DNA from: Myxococcus hansupus
Lineage (GTDB): Bacteria; Myxococcota; Myxococcia; Myxococcales; Myxococcaceae
Assembly: GCF_000280925.3 (NCBI RefSeq)
Contig: NZ_CP012109.1
Span: 3,368,501 to 3,432,500 of the forward strand
Direction: 5' to 3'
DNA length: 64,000 bases
This document shows, in pieces, positions 17,864 to 26,482 of this stretch (position 1 is the stretch's first letter; every line of letters begins with the position of its first letter). The notes beneath the pieces were generated by a model that did not search any database, had not been told where the DNA came from, and saw only the letters and a list, made by a program, of their open reading frames with translations. The translations under genes and the position numbers were made by a program.

Positions 17864-18499
17864 ATGGCGTCCCCCCTTGTCGTCGGAATTGCGGGCGGCA
17901 CCGCGTCCGGCAAGACCACCGTTGCTCGCAAGGTTCGCGAGGCACTGGCTGACTGCCGCGTGGCCTTCATTGATCAGGACTCGTACTACCGGGACCTGAA
18001 GGACCTCCCGCTGGCGGAACGGCGCGAGGTGAACTTCGATCACCCGGACGCCTTCGACCGGGAGCTGCTCGTGCAGCACCTGAAGGCGTTGAAGTCCGGT
18101 CAGCCCATCCAGAAGCCCGTCTACGATTTCGTGACGTCGTCCCGTCTGCCTCAGACGAAGAACGTCGAGCCCGGCGACATCATCCTCATCGAAGGCATCC
18201 TCGTCCTCCACATGAAGGAGGTCCGGGATGAGATGGACGTGAAGATCTACGTCGACGCGGATGACGACCTGCGCATCCTTCGGCGCCTCACGCGCGACAT
18301 CAAGGACCGCGGCCGCGACTTCGACCACGTGGTGAGTCAGTACCTGCGCCACGTGCGGCCCATGCACATGGGCTTCGTGGAGCCGTCCAAGCACTTCGCG
18401 GACATCATCATCCCGCACGGCGGCAACAACGAGATCGCCATCGGCATGTTGGTGGGCGCCCTTCGCGGGAAGCTCTCCGGCCCCACGGCGCGCGAGTAG
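17864..18499 (+). CDS. udk: Uridine kinase
   Basis: A 211-aa P-loop kinase that phosphorylates uridine or cytidine with ATP or GTP (pyrimidine salvage, cytoplasm). The Walker A is GGTASGKTT (10-18). Other family signatures: DQDSYYRDL (uridine-binding region), NFDHPDAFD, YDFVTSSR, VILIEGILVLH, and the lid region RLTRDIKDRGRDFDHVVSQY. Length and start (ATG 17864, MASPLVVGIAGG) match Udk proteins. It follows the MNIO gene by 68 bp and ends exactly adjacent to the convergent hydrolase stop (18499/18500), leaving no intergenic base. Confidence 0.95.
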   Translation: MASPLVVGIAGGTASGKTTVARKVREALADCRVAFIDQDSYYRDLKDLPLAERREVNFDHPDAFDRELLVQHLKALKSGQPIQKPVYDFVTSSRLPQTKNVEPGDIILIEGILVLHMKEVRDEMDVKIYVDADDDLRILRRLTRDIKDRGRDFDHVVSQYLRHVRPMHMGFVEPSKHFADIIIPHGGNNEIAIGMLVGALRGKLSGPTARE

Positions 18500-19531
18500 T
18501 CAGCACCGCCGCAGGAAGTCGCTCAGCGGGCCATGCAGCCGCTCCGAATCCAGGAGCAGCGAGGCATGGTCCCCCGGGCCCGGCAGCTCCAGGAAGCGGG
18601 CGCTCACGCCCGCGGCGCTCAGCAGGTGGTAGGTGTCCCGCACCCGGTTCACCGGGGCCATGGCGTCCGACGCGCCGGCCACCAGCAACACCCGCGCGCG
18701 AATCTGCGAGAAGCCGTCCGACACGTCGCTGCCCGCGTAGGCCGAGCACAGCGAGGCCCAGGACACCGCGTCGAACGCATTGGCGAAGGCGTCCGCGTCC
18801 GCCTCTTGCGCCGCGCGCGCGGTGTCCGCGTCGGGGAACATGGCGCTCAGGAACTCGCGTCCGCACAGCAGCTTCTGGAAGTCCAGGCGCAGCTTGCGCA
18901 TCGTCTTTCGCGGCGGTGCGTCCGGCGCATAGAGCCCGTCTCGATAGTCCGGGTCCGCGCGCAGCACCTGCCATGACAGGCCCAGCTTCTCGCGCACGCC
19001 TTCGGTGAGCGCCCGCGCGGAGCCAATCGCCACGACGCCTTCAGCCAGGTCCGGGAACAAGGCGGCCAGCCGCAAGGCCACATGGCCGCCCAGCCCCACG
19101 CCCACCACCGCGCGCACGTGGCTCAGTCCCAGCGCACGCAGGGACGCGGACACCCCGCGCGCCATGTCCTGCACGGTGAGCGGCGGCAGCTCGAGCCCCC
19201 AGCGTGCGCCCGTGACGGGGTTCATCGTCGCGGGCGACGTGCTGCCGAAGGGACTGCCGAGCAGCCCCGGTGAGATGACGGGCGTGACGGCGGGGTCCAA
19301 CGCGAGGCCCGTCCCCACCAGGGCCCGGCCCCATCCCGAAGGCTGGTACGCCGAGTCCTCCACCGGCCCCAACGCGAGGTGCGAGTTCGCGAGGTCGTGC
19401 AGCAGCACCACCGCTTTGCCGTCTGATGGTTCTCCGTAAGCGGCCCAAGCCACCTGGGGATTGCCCAGCAGCTCTCCTTCCTCCAAGGGAAGAGGCGTGG
19501 TGAACACGTGGGTGCCGGTGGCCTGGATCAC
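18500..19531 (-). CDS. MetX-like alpha/beta hydrolase with the nucleophile Ser replaced by Gly
   Basis: A 343-aa protein from a GTG start (19531). The layout is that of homoserine O-acyltransferase (MetX): AWAAYGEPSDGKAVVLLHDL, the oxyanion-side loop LLGSPFGSTSPATMNPVTGARWG, TVQDMARG, then the nucleophile elbow. The elbow reads VVGVGLGGHVAL, so the expected catalytic Ser of GxSxGG is Gly146. The acid (D in VAGASDAMAPV) and a His (in PGDHASLLL) are retained. Either a non-catalytic relative or one with a different chemistry. It is divergent from the next gene over 51 bp and convergent with udk. Confidence 0.75.
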   Translation of the reverse strand: MIQATGTHVFTTPLPLEEGELLGNPQVAWAAYGEPSDGKAVVLLHDLANSHLALGPVEDSAYQPSGWGRALVGTGLALDPAVTPVISPGLLGSPFGSTSPATMNPVTGARWGLELPPLTVQDMARGVSASLRALGLSHVRAVVGVGLGGHVALRLAALFPDLAEGVVAIGSARALTEGVREKLGLSWQVLRADPDYRDGLYAPDAPPRKTMRKLRLDFQKLLCGREFLSAMFPDADTARAAQEADADAFANAFDAVSWASLCSAYAGSDVSDGFSQIRARVLLVAGASDAMAPVNRVRDTYHLLSAAGVSARFLELPGPGDHASLLLDSERLHGPLSDFLRRC

Positions 19532-19568
19532 GTTGGGGAATTTTCATATCACTGCTGGGACAAAGGCA

Positions 19569-20500
19569 CAGGAGACTGCCGCTTGAAGCGCTACTTCGGA
19601 GTCATCGTCATCATCGCGGGTGTGCTGCTGGCCGCCGTCATGAGCTACCGCAGCGCCAGTGGTCGCGCGCTGGAAGCGCAGCGGAACGCGGATCAGCAAC
19701 GCATCCATGCGGAGTACCTCGAGCGCGTCGGCTGGATGCGCGCCAACCCGGACGAAGCCAGCTACCGCGACGAGCTGAAGCCTTTCTTCAAGAACTACTT
19801 CGAGCAGGTGGACGCGCACCTGACCCGTTTCCGCGGGAACACGAAGTTCGACGACTACCTGCTGGAGATGGAGAAGCGCGCGGAGAGCGGCGCGAAGGAT
19901 GACCGCGCCAACGACCGCAAGGCCTTCTACGAGTACACGCGCAAGACGTTCGACAGCATGCGCGAGGGCCGCTACCGCCCGGTGTGGACCGCCACCGAGA
20001 AGGGCATGCGCCTGGACATCATCTCCTCGGACGTGGTGATGGTGCTGGGCAAGCCGCAGATTCGCCTGCAGATGGCGGTGTGGGGCGCGCAGCGTGTCCT
20101 CAAGGAGGAGGGCAAGGTGCTGAAGATGCTGACCAGCGCCTCCTTCGACACGGTGTGGAAGCTCACGGACGCGAAGGGGAAGCTGCTCGGCGAGATGCGC
20201 GGTGCGGACCCGTCCATGAAGATTGACCACCCGGAGCGCTTCGTCCGCGAGTTCCCCCCGCAGATGCTGCTGGGGCACTACGACCTGGACCTGCTGCCGA
20301 ACGAGGTGGCGAAGATGGAGATGACCATCAACCTCTCCTCGAGCGCGGCCTCTGGCGGCACGGCGGCGGCCACCTACGTGTGGAAGGTGGACCCCATCCC
20401 GTCCGACTGGAAGCTCGGCGCTGGTGAGTCCTGGGAGGGTGCCACCCAGGAAGAGCGCCCCGAGGAGGAGATTGACCCGTCGAAGGCCGCGCGGAACTAG
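19569..20500 (+). CDS. Membrane-anchored protein of unknown function (TTG start at 19583)
   Basis: The coding sequence starts at TTG 19583, which is placed 8 bases after an AGGAGA ribosome binding site (19570-19575, included in the interval); the in-frame ATG at 19508 would read back through the site and into the neighbouring promoter. Product 305 aa: one N-terminal membrane helix (about residues 5-24), then a mostly helical charged domain with FEQVDAHLTRF and beta-rich sequence, ending in a short acidic tail. The topology predicts a periplasmic (or cytoplasmic) domain anchored by one helix. No family recognised. Convergent with the propeller gene 15 bp away. Confidence 0.6.
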
Positions 20501-20515
20501 GCGGCCCCTCCGGGG

Positions 20516-22711
20516 TCAATCCACCACGGCGAAGTGAGAGCCGAGCCGGTACGCGGACAGCGTGCCGGCATCATCCAGGAAGTAGAGGTTGAGGCGCACG
20601 TCCGCCTGGAGCGCGACGAGCCCCACCCCGGCCTGGACCTCCGCGAGCACCTGACCGCCGCGGGGGTCCACGGCCCGCACCTTCTCGCCGGGAATCAGCG
20701 TGACGTCCCGCGCGGTGTGCGCGGGCAACGCGCTGATGAGCGGCTCGCCCGAGACGCCCACGCGCCAGTCCACCGTTCCGGAGGCCGCCACCCGCGTGGC
20801 CGCGCCCGAGGCGCTGGTCACCACCACCGCGCGCGGCAGGGGGGCCAGGGCATACGGGCCCGGGCCCAGGTTCAGCGGCCGCTCCCACAGGCGCCGGCCC
20901 TTGCCGTCGAGGCACAGCAGCATGCCCTCCCGGTCGCGCTCGCCCGCGATGAACACCCGCGAGCCCACCGGAAGTGGCGCGGACAGGTGTGACAGGTCCG
21001 GCTCGCACGTCCAGATGGATTCGCCGGTGTGCGCGTCCGCGAGCAGCAGCGCCCAGTGCGAGCCGCGCCCGAGCATGGCCAGGAAGCGGCGGCCCCAGGC
21101 CACCGGAGCGCCGTGGAACGGCATGGGCGCCCGCATGCGGTAGCGGACCTGTCCGTCCTCCAGGTCGAGTCCGTAGAGATAGCCCGAGTCCGTTCCCACC
21201 AGCGCCCGGTGTCCCTGCGTGGCCAGCCAGCTTCGCTGCGTCCGGGGTGGGGCCAGTCGCCAGATTTCGCGCCCGGTGGCCTCCGCGAAGGCGACCACCG
21301 TGCGGTCCTCGGAGAGGGTGAGCAGCAGCCCGTCCTTGCGCAGTAGCAGCGGCCCCAGGGGGATGCCGTCATGGTCGTGCAGCCAGCGCGCGCCGCCGCC
21401 CCGGCCCGTGAAGCCGTAGACGCGCGCGATGTCCGCCGCCACGGCGTGGCCGTCCGCCGAGGCCGCCACGCCCAGCGCCGCGGCGCGTTTCCACAGCAGC
21501 GTCCCGTCCTTGCGGGAGAAGGCCGACGCGAGCTGCGGCGCGCAGTACACCGGACCGTGCCGGCCGAGCAGCAGGCGCGACTCCTCCGCATCCGGCAGGC
21601 CGCGCTGCTCCCACAGCTTCGCGAAGCGCAGCCGGCGCAGGCGCCCGGGCACCTTCAGCGGCCGCGATGCGCCCTGGCCGGGGCGGGGCTTCTTGTCCCG
21701 GGCCGCGCGCTGGGCCTCGGGCGGTTGGACGGGGCCGCGCAGGTGGGAGAGGCCCTCGCGGCAGCGCTCCGCCAGCTCCACGCGGTAGGTGTTGCTCACC
21801 AGGGCCCGGTCCGCCTCCGCGAAGGCCGCGGCCAGGGATTCACCCAGATGGAAGAGGGCGGCGGCGAGCACGTTGCCGGCCAGGGGGAACGCCGTCCCGG
21901 TGCGGCCGACCTTCGCCTGTCCCGACTTCAAGTCGACCAGCAGCGCCGTTTTCACGCCGGCGGGGGCCAGCTCGAAGCGGGGCTCTCCCAGCTCCACCGC
22001 GCGCGACAGCTCCACCGCCAGCCGGGACAGCTCCAGCACGGTGAGGAAGGGCGGGCCGGATATCTTCCAGGCCTCGGACTTGCCGGGCAGCGACAGCCAC
22101 ACCTCACCCGCCGCCAGCAGCGGGGCGAGCAGTCCCGCCGTGGCCCTGGCGGCGCCTCGGCCCGTGGGGACTCCGGCGTCACGGAGCTCGAAGCCGAAGC
22201 CAGGGAGTTCGGTGGGCTCGTGGCGGCGTGTGGCGGGGCGGGCGGGGGCTTCGTCCGGCGGGCGGGCGGGGCGCCGCAGACCCTTGAGCGGCTCCTTGAG
22301 GGCCTGGGCGAGGGAGGCGGAAAGCGTCTTGGGGCCTGTCCGCGTGACATCCGCGAGGAAGCGCTCCCCGGCCTCCCGGGCCGCCTCCGCCAGTTCCTCC
22401 AGCTCCACCCGCACGGGCGGCCGCATCAGCCGGGCCGGGCGCGCGAGGTTGGCCACCAGCAGCTCCACCTCTGGACCCACACGCCGGAGCACCAGCTCCA
22501 GGTGGGCTTCAGGCAGGGAGACCTGGGCCAATCGGTGTCGCCCCCCGTATAGCGCCGCAACTGAGCGCACCAGGGAGGGCACCACTTCTGCTAGAGACTC
22601 CTCCACGGCCCCGGACAGAAGGTCCACCCCGTCCAATTCCAGTGCGATGGAATCGAGCGGGGAAGCCGCGGGTTCGCGTTTCCAGCGCTGTCCGATGCGT
22701 ATGCGGGTCAT
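20516..22711 (-). CDS. PQQ-type beta-propeller repeat protein without signal peptide
   Basis: A 731-aa protein. Residues 1-340 are helical and Ala/Leu/Glu-rich with no recognised domain. Residues about 355-731 are a beta-propeller of about seven blades; typical repeat cores are FSRKDGTLLWKRAA, AFAEATGREIWRLA, GLDLEDGQVRYRM, ADAHTGESIWTCEP and CLDGKGRRLWERPL (the A-x-D-x-x-x-G-x-x-x-W pattern of PQQ/YVTN repeats). No quinoprotein active site residues are evident. The N-terminus has no signal peptide, so the propeller is predicted cytoplasmic, unlike most PQQ-repeat proteins. Probably a scaffold or binding protein. It is divergent from the HARE-HTH gene, sharing a 98-bp control region. Confidence 0.7.
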   Translation of the reverse strand: MTRIRIGQRWKREPAASPLDSIALELDGVDLLSGAVEESLAEVVPSLVRSVAALYGGRHRLAQVSLPEAHLELVLRRVGPEVELLVANLARPARLMRPPVRVELEELAEAAREAGERFLADVTRTGPKTLSASLAQALKEPLKGLRRPARPPDEAPARPATRRHEPTELPGFGFELRDAGVPTGRGAARATAGLLAPLLAAGEVWLSLPGKSEAWKISGPPFLTVLELSRLAVELSRAVELGEPRFELAPAGVKTALLVDLKSGQAKVGRTGTAFPLAGNVLAAALFHLGESLAAAFAEADRALVSNTYRVELAERCREGLSHLRGPVQPPEAQRAARDKKPRPGQGASRPLKVPGRLRRLRFAKLWEQRGLPDAEESRLLLGRHGPVYCAPQLASAFSRKDGTLLWKRAAALGVAASADGHAVAADIARVYGFTGRGGGARWLHDHDGIPLGPLLLRKDGLLLTLSEDRTVVAFAEATGREIWRLAPPRTQRSWLATQGHRALVGTDSGYLYGLDLEDGQVRYRMRAPMPFHGAPVAWGRRFLAMLGRGSHWALLLADAHTGESIWTCEPDLSHLSAPLPVGSRVFIAGERDREGMLLCLDGKGRRLWERPLNLGPGPYALAPLPRAVVVTSASGAATRVAASGTVDWRVGVSGEPLISALPAHTARDVTLIPGEKVRAVDPRGGQVLAEVQAGVGLVALQADVRLNLYFLDDAGTLSAYRLGSHFAVVD

Positions 22712-22721
22712 CTTGCGTTCG

Positions 22722-22751
22722 TTGACAAGCCAGTTTAGCGATGGCTAGCAT
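22722..22751 (+). promoter_or_regulatory. Probable sigma-70 promoter of the HARE-HTH gene
   Basis: TTGACA at 22722-22727 matches the -35 consensus exactly. TAGCAT at 22746-22751 is a 4/6 match to the -10 element, with an 18-bp spacer. The predicted start would leave a leader of about 50 bases before ATG 22810. On the same strand the leader holds a T5 run and a short AT-rich stretch. It is a clear candidate in otherwise GC-rich sequence. Confidence 0.5.
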
Positions 22752-22809
22752 CCGCCGCCTATACGGACCTACATTTTTGTAACCGTTCGGAATTCCTGGG
22801 GAATACTCG

Positions 22810-25491
22810 ATGACATTTTACGAGGCCGCGCTCCGCATCCTGGAGAGCGAAGGTCGTCCCCTCCACTTCCTTGAAATTACCGAGAAGTCCATCGAGCAGA
22901 GCCTGCTTTCCCACGTGGGCAAGACGCCTGAGGTGACGATGCTGTCGCGCCTCGCAGCCATGGCGCGCCGCACGCGGGACCGCAAGGTGCTCGTTACCGC
23001 GAAGGATACCTTCGCGCTGGTCGACTGGGCGATTCCCGAGGACGTCGAGGCACTGGCTCAAACTGGCGTGGTGGAGCCGCATCCGGAAGAGGAGCTGCCG
23101 CCGCTGCGCCCGGTGGAGCGTCACCCCGAGCCTCGCACGGACAACGTCCGTGTCGCGGGCCGTGGCAGCGACCGCAAGCGCCGCCGGGACGAGGACGAGG
23201 AGCGCGGTGGACGCCGCAAGCGCTTCCCGCCGCTGCCCGAGGTGGTGTTCGAGATTCTCAGCGACGCGGAGGTCGCGCTTCGCACCGAGCAGATCATCGA
23301 GCGTGCCCGGGCCAAGGAGCTGTGCTCCGAGGAGACCTCGGTGGAGGCGGTGCTCACCGCGCTGCTGGAGGACAACCAGCGCCGCATCGACGCCGGCCGC
23401 CGCCCGCAGTACGCCTTCAGCAAGGACTCCGGCGAGGTGTCGCTGGAGCGCGCCGGTGCCCCGAGCGAGGCCCCGCCGCTGGAGCTCCAGGCCGCGTTCG
23501 CGCAGGCGCTGGGCATCCCGCTGGAGGGAGGGCGCCCGCTGCTGGGCAAGCCGTCCGCCGCCGCGGGCGAGCCCCAGGCGGATGCCGCGCTGGTGTCCAC
23601 GCTGCGCGCCGCGCTCAAGGATGCGCGCCGCTCCGTGGCGCGTGGGCTGCGCAAGCGCCTGGGCGAGCTGGACGTCGGCACGTTCGAGAAGTCCGTCGTG
23701 AAGATGATGCACGGCCTGGGCTTCCGCGAGCTGAAGGTGGCGAAGCGGTCCAAGGAAGGCCCTTTGCTCACGGCGCGCAAGCGCGAGGGCAGCGTGGAGC
23801 TGCGTTACGCGGTGCGCATGCTGAAGGGCACGCCGGGCATCGACCGCAAGTCGGTGCAGGAGCTGCGGCGCGACCTGGGCCACTACTCGGCGCAGGTGGG
23901 CTTGCTGGTGAGCGCGGGTGACGTGCGCGGTGATGCGCGCACCGAGGCGCAGGCCAGCGGCTCGTTGGTGATGCTCTGGTGCGGTGACGCGCTGGGCGAG
24001 AAGTTCCTGGAGGCGAAGACGGCCGTCGCCGTCACCCAGGTCGAGCTGTTCGAGGTCGACGAGAAGTTCTTCGATGCCGCGAAGCTGGATGCCGAGGAGG
24101 CCCAGAAGCGCCGCGAGGAGCGTCAGCGCGAGAAGCAGGCTCGGGAGGGCGAGGAGACCACGGAGGCCGCGGCTCCGGAGCGCGAGACCGAGCGTGAGCG
24201 TCCGAGGGAGAAGCGTCGCCGCGAGCGTGAGCGGCGGGAGGCCCGTGAAGCTGGCGAGGCGTCCTCGGGTGATGGGGAGGTGGTTGCCCCGGCAGCCGCC
24301 GCGGAGGAGGCGCGTGACGCGGCCCCCGCGCCGGCAGCGCCTGTCTCGCAGGGCCGTGAGGACGACGAGGAGGGCGACGACGAGGAAGGCGATGATGAGG
24401 ACCTCGAGGCCGCCAGCGCCTTTGTCGGCGGTGCGCGTCCTGACGGGGCCGCGGGTGAGGCCGGAGCCGAAGGGGCTCAGGGCGACCGCAAGCGCCGCCG
24501 TCGTCGTCGTCGGGGTCGTCGCGGCCGTGGCAACCGCGCGGGTGAGGCCGGCGCCGCCGGTGCTCCGGGCGAGGGTGAAGCCGGTGCCGCTGCTGCGGGT
24601 GAAGCCGTGGCCGGGGCTGGTGCGGGTGAAGCTGGTGCCGGTGCTGGGGCTGCCGCGGGTGAAGCCGCTGCTCCGGGTGGAGCCGTAGTCGGTGAGTCCG
24701 GCGTCGCGGCGGCTCCGGGCGAGAGTGAAGCCGTGGCCGGTGCCGCTGCTTCGGGTGCGCATGGGGCGGGCGATGCCGCTGCTTCAGGCGGGCCTGCGGC
24801 GGGCGAGACTGCTGTTTCGGGTGCGCTTGCGGCCGGCGAGACTGCTGCTTCCGGTGCCTCTGCGGCCGGCGAGACGGCTTCAGGTGCGTCTAAGGGCGGC
24901 GTTGCTGCTTCCGGTGCGTCTGCGGCCGGCGAGACGGCTTCGGGTTCTTCTGGGGTCGGCGAGACCACTGCTGGTGTTCCTGGGGTCGGCTCCGCCGCTG
25001 CTTCAGGTTCCTCTGGGGTCGGCGAGACCACTTCAGGTGCGCCTGGGGCCGGTGAGGCTGCCGCCGTCGCCGGGGCTGCCGCCGACGCCGCTGTTGCTGG
25101 GGCCCTCCTGGCCGAGTCCGGCGTCGTCGCCGTGGCTCCGGGAGAGGGCTCCGTGAGCGGAGCCGGCGGGTCGCCGGTGAAGAGTGCCGACGCTGCCGCT
25201 GATGGCACGCCCGACGTCAGCGTGTCGGGGGCGTCCGCCAACGGCGCGGCGCCTCAGGCCACCGCGACGCCCACTGTGTCCACGAGCGCGCAGGGCTCGG
25301 CGCCGACGGACACCGTGGCCGCCATCGCCGCCGAGGCGGACGCGGCTGCCTCGGAACCCAGCCCGGAGGCGCTCGCGCGTCCCGACGGCGCTGCGGATAC
25401 GTCCGAGCCTGCCTCCCCGCCCAGCGAGGGGGAAGCATCCGAGGACACGTCCAAGGCTCCCAGTGGGCCCTCTGGTGAGCGCGAAAGCTGA
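22810..25491 (+). CDS. HARE-HTH domain protein with Mrr-like fold and long low-complexity tail
   Basis: An 893-aa protein in distinct blocks. Residues 1-76 are a HARE-HTH winged helix (MTFYEAALRILESEGRPLHFLEI), the fold of the RNA polymerase delta subunit and of restriction-linked proteins. Residues about 139-205 look like a second winged helix. Residues about 286-400 resemble an Mrr-type endonuclease core (LDVGTFEKSVVKMMHGLGFRELKV), but the catalytic D...(Q/E)xK residues are not conserved. The next block is Glu/Arg-rich (430-490), then acidic, then a run of nine Arg (about 560) like the C-terminal tail of RNase E/G. The last third is an Ala/Gly/Ser/Val repeat, probably disordered. It is probably a nucleic-acid-binding scaffold; the function is unknown. 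The gene's promoter is at 22722-22751. Confidence 0.75.
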   Translation: MTFYEAALRILESEGRPLHFLEITEKSIEQSLLSHVGKTPEVTMLSRLAAMARRTRDRKVLVTAKDTFALVDWAIPEDVEALAQTGVVEPHPEEELPPLRPVERHPEPRTDNVRVAGRGSDRKRRRDEDEERGGRRKRFPPLPEVVFEILSDAEVALRTEQIIERARAKELCSEETSVEAVLTALLEDNQRRIDAGRRPQYAFSKDSGEVSLERAGAPSEAPPLELQAAFAQALGIPLEGGRPLLGKPSAAAGEPQADAALVSTLRAALKDARRSVARGLRKRLGELDVGTFEKSVVKMMHGLGFRELKVAKRSKEGPLLTARKREGSVELRYAVRMLKGTPGIDRKSVQELRRDLGHYSAQVGLLVSAGDVRGDARTEAQASGSLVMLWCGDALGEKFLEAKTAVAVTQVELFEVDEKFFDAAKLDAEEAQKRREERQREKQAREGEETTEAAAPERETERERPREKRRRERERREAREAGEASSGDGEVVAPAAAAEEARDAAPAPAAPVSQGREDDEEGDDEEGDDEDLEAASAFVGGARPDGAAGEAGAEGAQGDRKRRRRRRRGRRGRGNRAGEAGAAGAPGEGEAGAAAAGEAVAGAGAGEAGAGAGAAAGEAAAPGGAVVGESGVAAAPGESEAVAGAAASGAHGAGDAAASGGPAAGETAVSGALAAGETAASGASAAGETASGASKGGVAASGASAAGETASGSSGVGETTAGVPGVGSAAASGSSGVGETTSGAPGAGEAAAVAGAAADAAVAGALLAESGVVAVAPGEGSVSGAGGSPVKSADAAADGTPDVSVSGASANGAAPQATATPTVSTSAQGSAPTDTVAAIAAEADAAASEPSPEALARPDGAADTSEPASPPSEGEASEDTSKAPSGPSGERES
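24540..25110 (+). repeat. Degenerate tandem repeat encoding (G/A)-A-x-(A/S)-A-G-E units
   Basis: This stretch of the preceding gene encodes a run of near-identical short units, for example GASAAGETAASGASAAGETA, each about 10 residues (30 bp) and varying at Gly/Ser/Ala/Val/Lys positions. The DNA shows recurring GGCGAGACxGCTTCxGGTGC type blocks. It is in frame throughout, so it is a coding repeat, and copy number may vary between strains. Confidence 0.75.
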
Positions 25492-25530
25492 CGTCGCGCT
25501 CCGGGCGGTGAGGGATTGACCGGCGCGGTC

Positions 25531-25556
25531 GCTCTCCAGGTGTTACCCTGGAGAGC
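25531..25556. promoter_or_regulatory. Perfect inverted repeat that covers the ribosome binding site of the next gene
   Basis: GCTCTCCAGG (25531-25540) and CCTGGAGAGC (25547-25556) are perfect 10-bp arms with a 6-base spacer. The right arm contains the purine-rich GGAGAG that would serve as ribosome binding site for ATG 25558, one base after the repeat. In RNA the hairpin would hide the site. It could equally be a DNA-level operator or the terminator of the preceding gene (its stop is 39 bp upstream). Confidence 0.5.
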
Positions 25557-25557
25557 G

Positions 25558-26475
25558 ATGAAGCCGGTCCTGTTGCTCGCCTCCTGCGTTGTCCTGCTCG
25601 GTGCCTGCCGCTGGCAAGCACCGCGCTACCCGGTGGAGCCGGTGGAGTTGTCCGGTGCCACCCTGAAGGACAATGCCCTCCTGGGACTGGCTCCCGAGGG
25701 CGTGGCCACGCTCTTCTCCGCGGCGCTCAAGGATTCGGGCCGTTTCGAGCAGAAGGGCGAGGACGCACCTCGTGAGGAGCGGCCCTGGCGGTTGACGCTG
25801 GAAGTGCCCTTCACCCGAGAGGTGCTGAAGGACGGCGACCCTCGCAGCTTCGCGGAGGTGGGCGCCAACCTCGTCCTCGAACGCTTTGGTGGGCGGCTGC
25901 CCCAGCGCTATGAGCTGGTGGGGCTGGGTGAAGCGCCCGTCGAGGAGGATTCGCCGGGCGGGCGGCAGAAGGCCATGCGCGAGGCGCTGGCCAACGTCCT
26001 GCACCAGGTGACGGAGTCCGCCGTCATGCAGCTCACCGCGCTGGACCGCACCGACGACGAGCTGGTGCAGGACCTCAAGGCCTCGGACGCGCGCGTCCGG
26101 GAGTTCGGCCTGCGCACGTTGGCGGAGCGGCAGCACCCGTCCGCCGCGCCGCTGCTCATCGAGCGTCTCAAGGAAGCGACCGACGCGGAGACGGTGCGCA
26201 AGACGATGGGCTCGCTGGTGGAGATGAAGGCGCGGGTCGCGGTGCCGGTGCTCATCGACCTGGCGCGGGGCCGGGACTTGAGCTTCGTGCAGGAGATTGT
26301 CTTCGCGGTGGGCGAAATCGGAGGGCCGGAGGCGGAGGCCTATCTGTACACGATGGCCCAGGGGCATGATGCGCCCGCGGTCCAGGCCGCCGCGCAGCAG
26401 GCGCTGGACACGCTCTACGCATCACGCAAGCAGCACTCACCCCTGGAGGCGCGTGGCCCGGGCCGCGCGGACTGA
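25558..26475 (+). CDS. Lipoprotein with HEAT-type repeats
   Basis: A 305-aa predicted lipoprotein starting at ATG 25558 (signal MKPVLLLASCVVLLGAC, lipobox LLGAC with Cys17). After a beta/alpha N-terminal region of about 170 residues, residues about 180-295 form HEAT-like helical repeats (VRKTMGSLVEMKARVAVPVLIDL and similar, with conserved Asp/Arg). Such repeats serve as protein-binding scaffolds. It is predicted to sit in the periplasm or outer membrane. The next lipoprotein gene follows in 7 bp, so the two are probably one operon. No enzymatic motif. Confidence 0.7.
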   Translation: MKPVLLLASCVVLLGACRWQAPRYPVEPVELSGATLKDNALLGLAPEGVATLFSAALKDSGRFEQKGEDAPREERPWRLTLEVPFTREVLKDGDPRSFAEVGANLVLERFGGRLPQRYELVGLGEAPVEEDSPGGRQKAMREALANVLHQVTESAVMQLTALDRTDDELVQDLKASDARVREFGLRTLAERQHPSAAPLLIERLKEATDAETVRKTMGSLVEMKARVAVPVLIDLARGRDLSFVQEIVFAVGEIGGPEAEAYLYTMAQGHDAPAVQAAAQQALDTLYASRKQHSPLEARGPGRAD

Positions 26476-26482
26476 CATCGAG

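Noticed and set aside
20470-20521. Hairpin GATTGACCC / GGGTCAATC as terminator between convergent genes
   Set aside because: The arms are separated by 34 bases and the left arm lies inside the coding sequence; too weak to call.
22759-24762. Long open frame on the minus strand opposite the HARE-HTH gene
   Set aside because: Product is Arg/His/Leu-rich with no motif; it is the antisense reading of GC-rich codons. The same holds for long antisense frames over 6174-8012 and 39715-42255.
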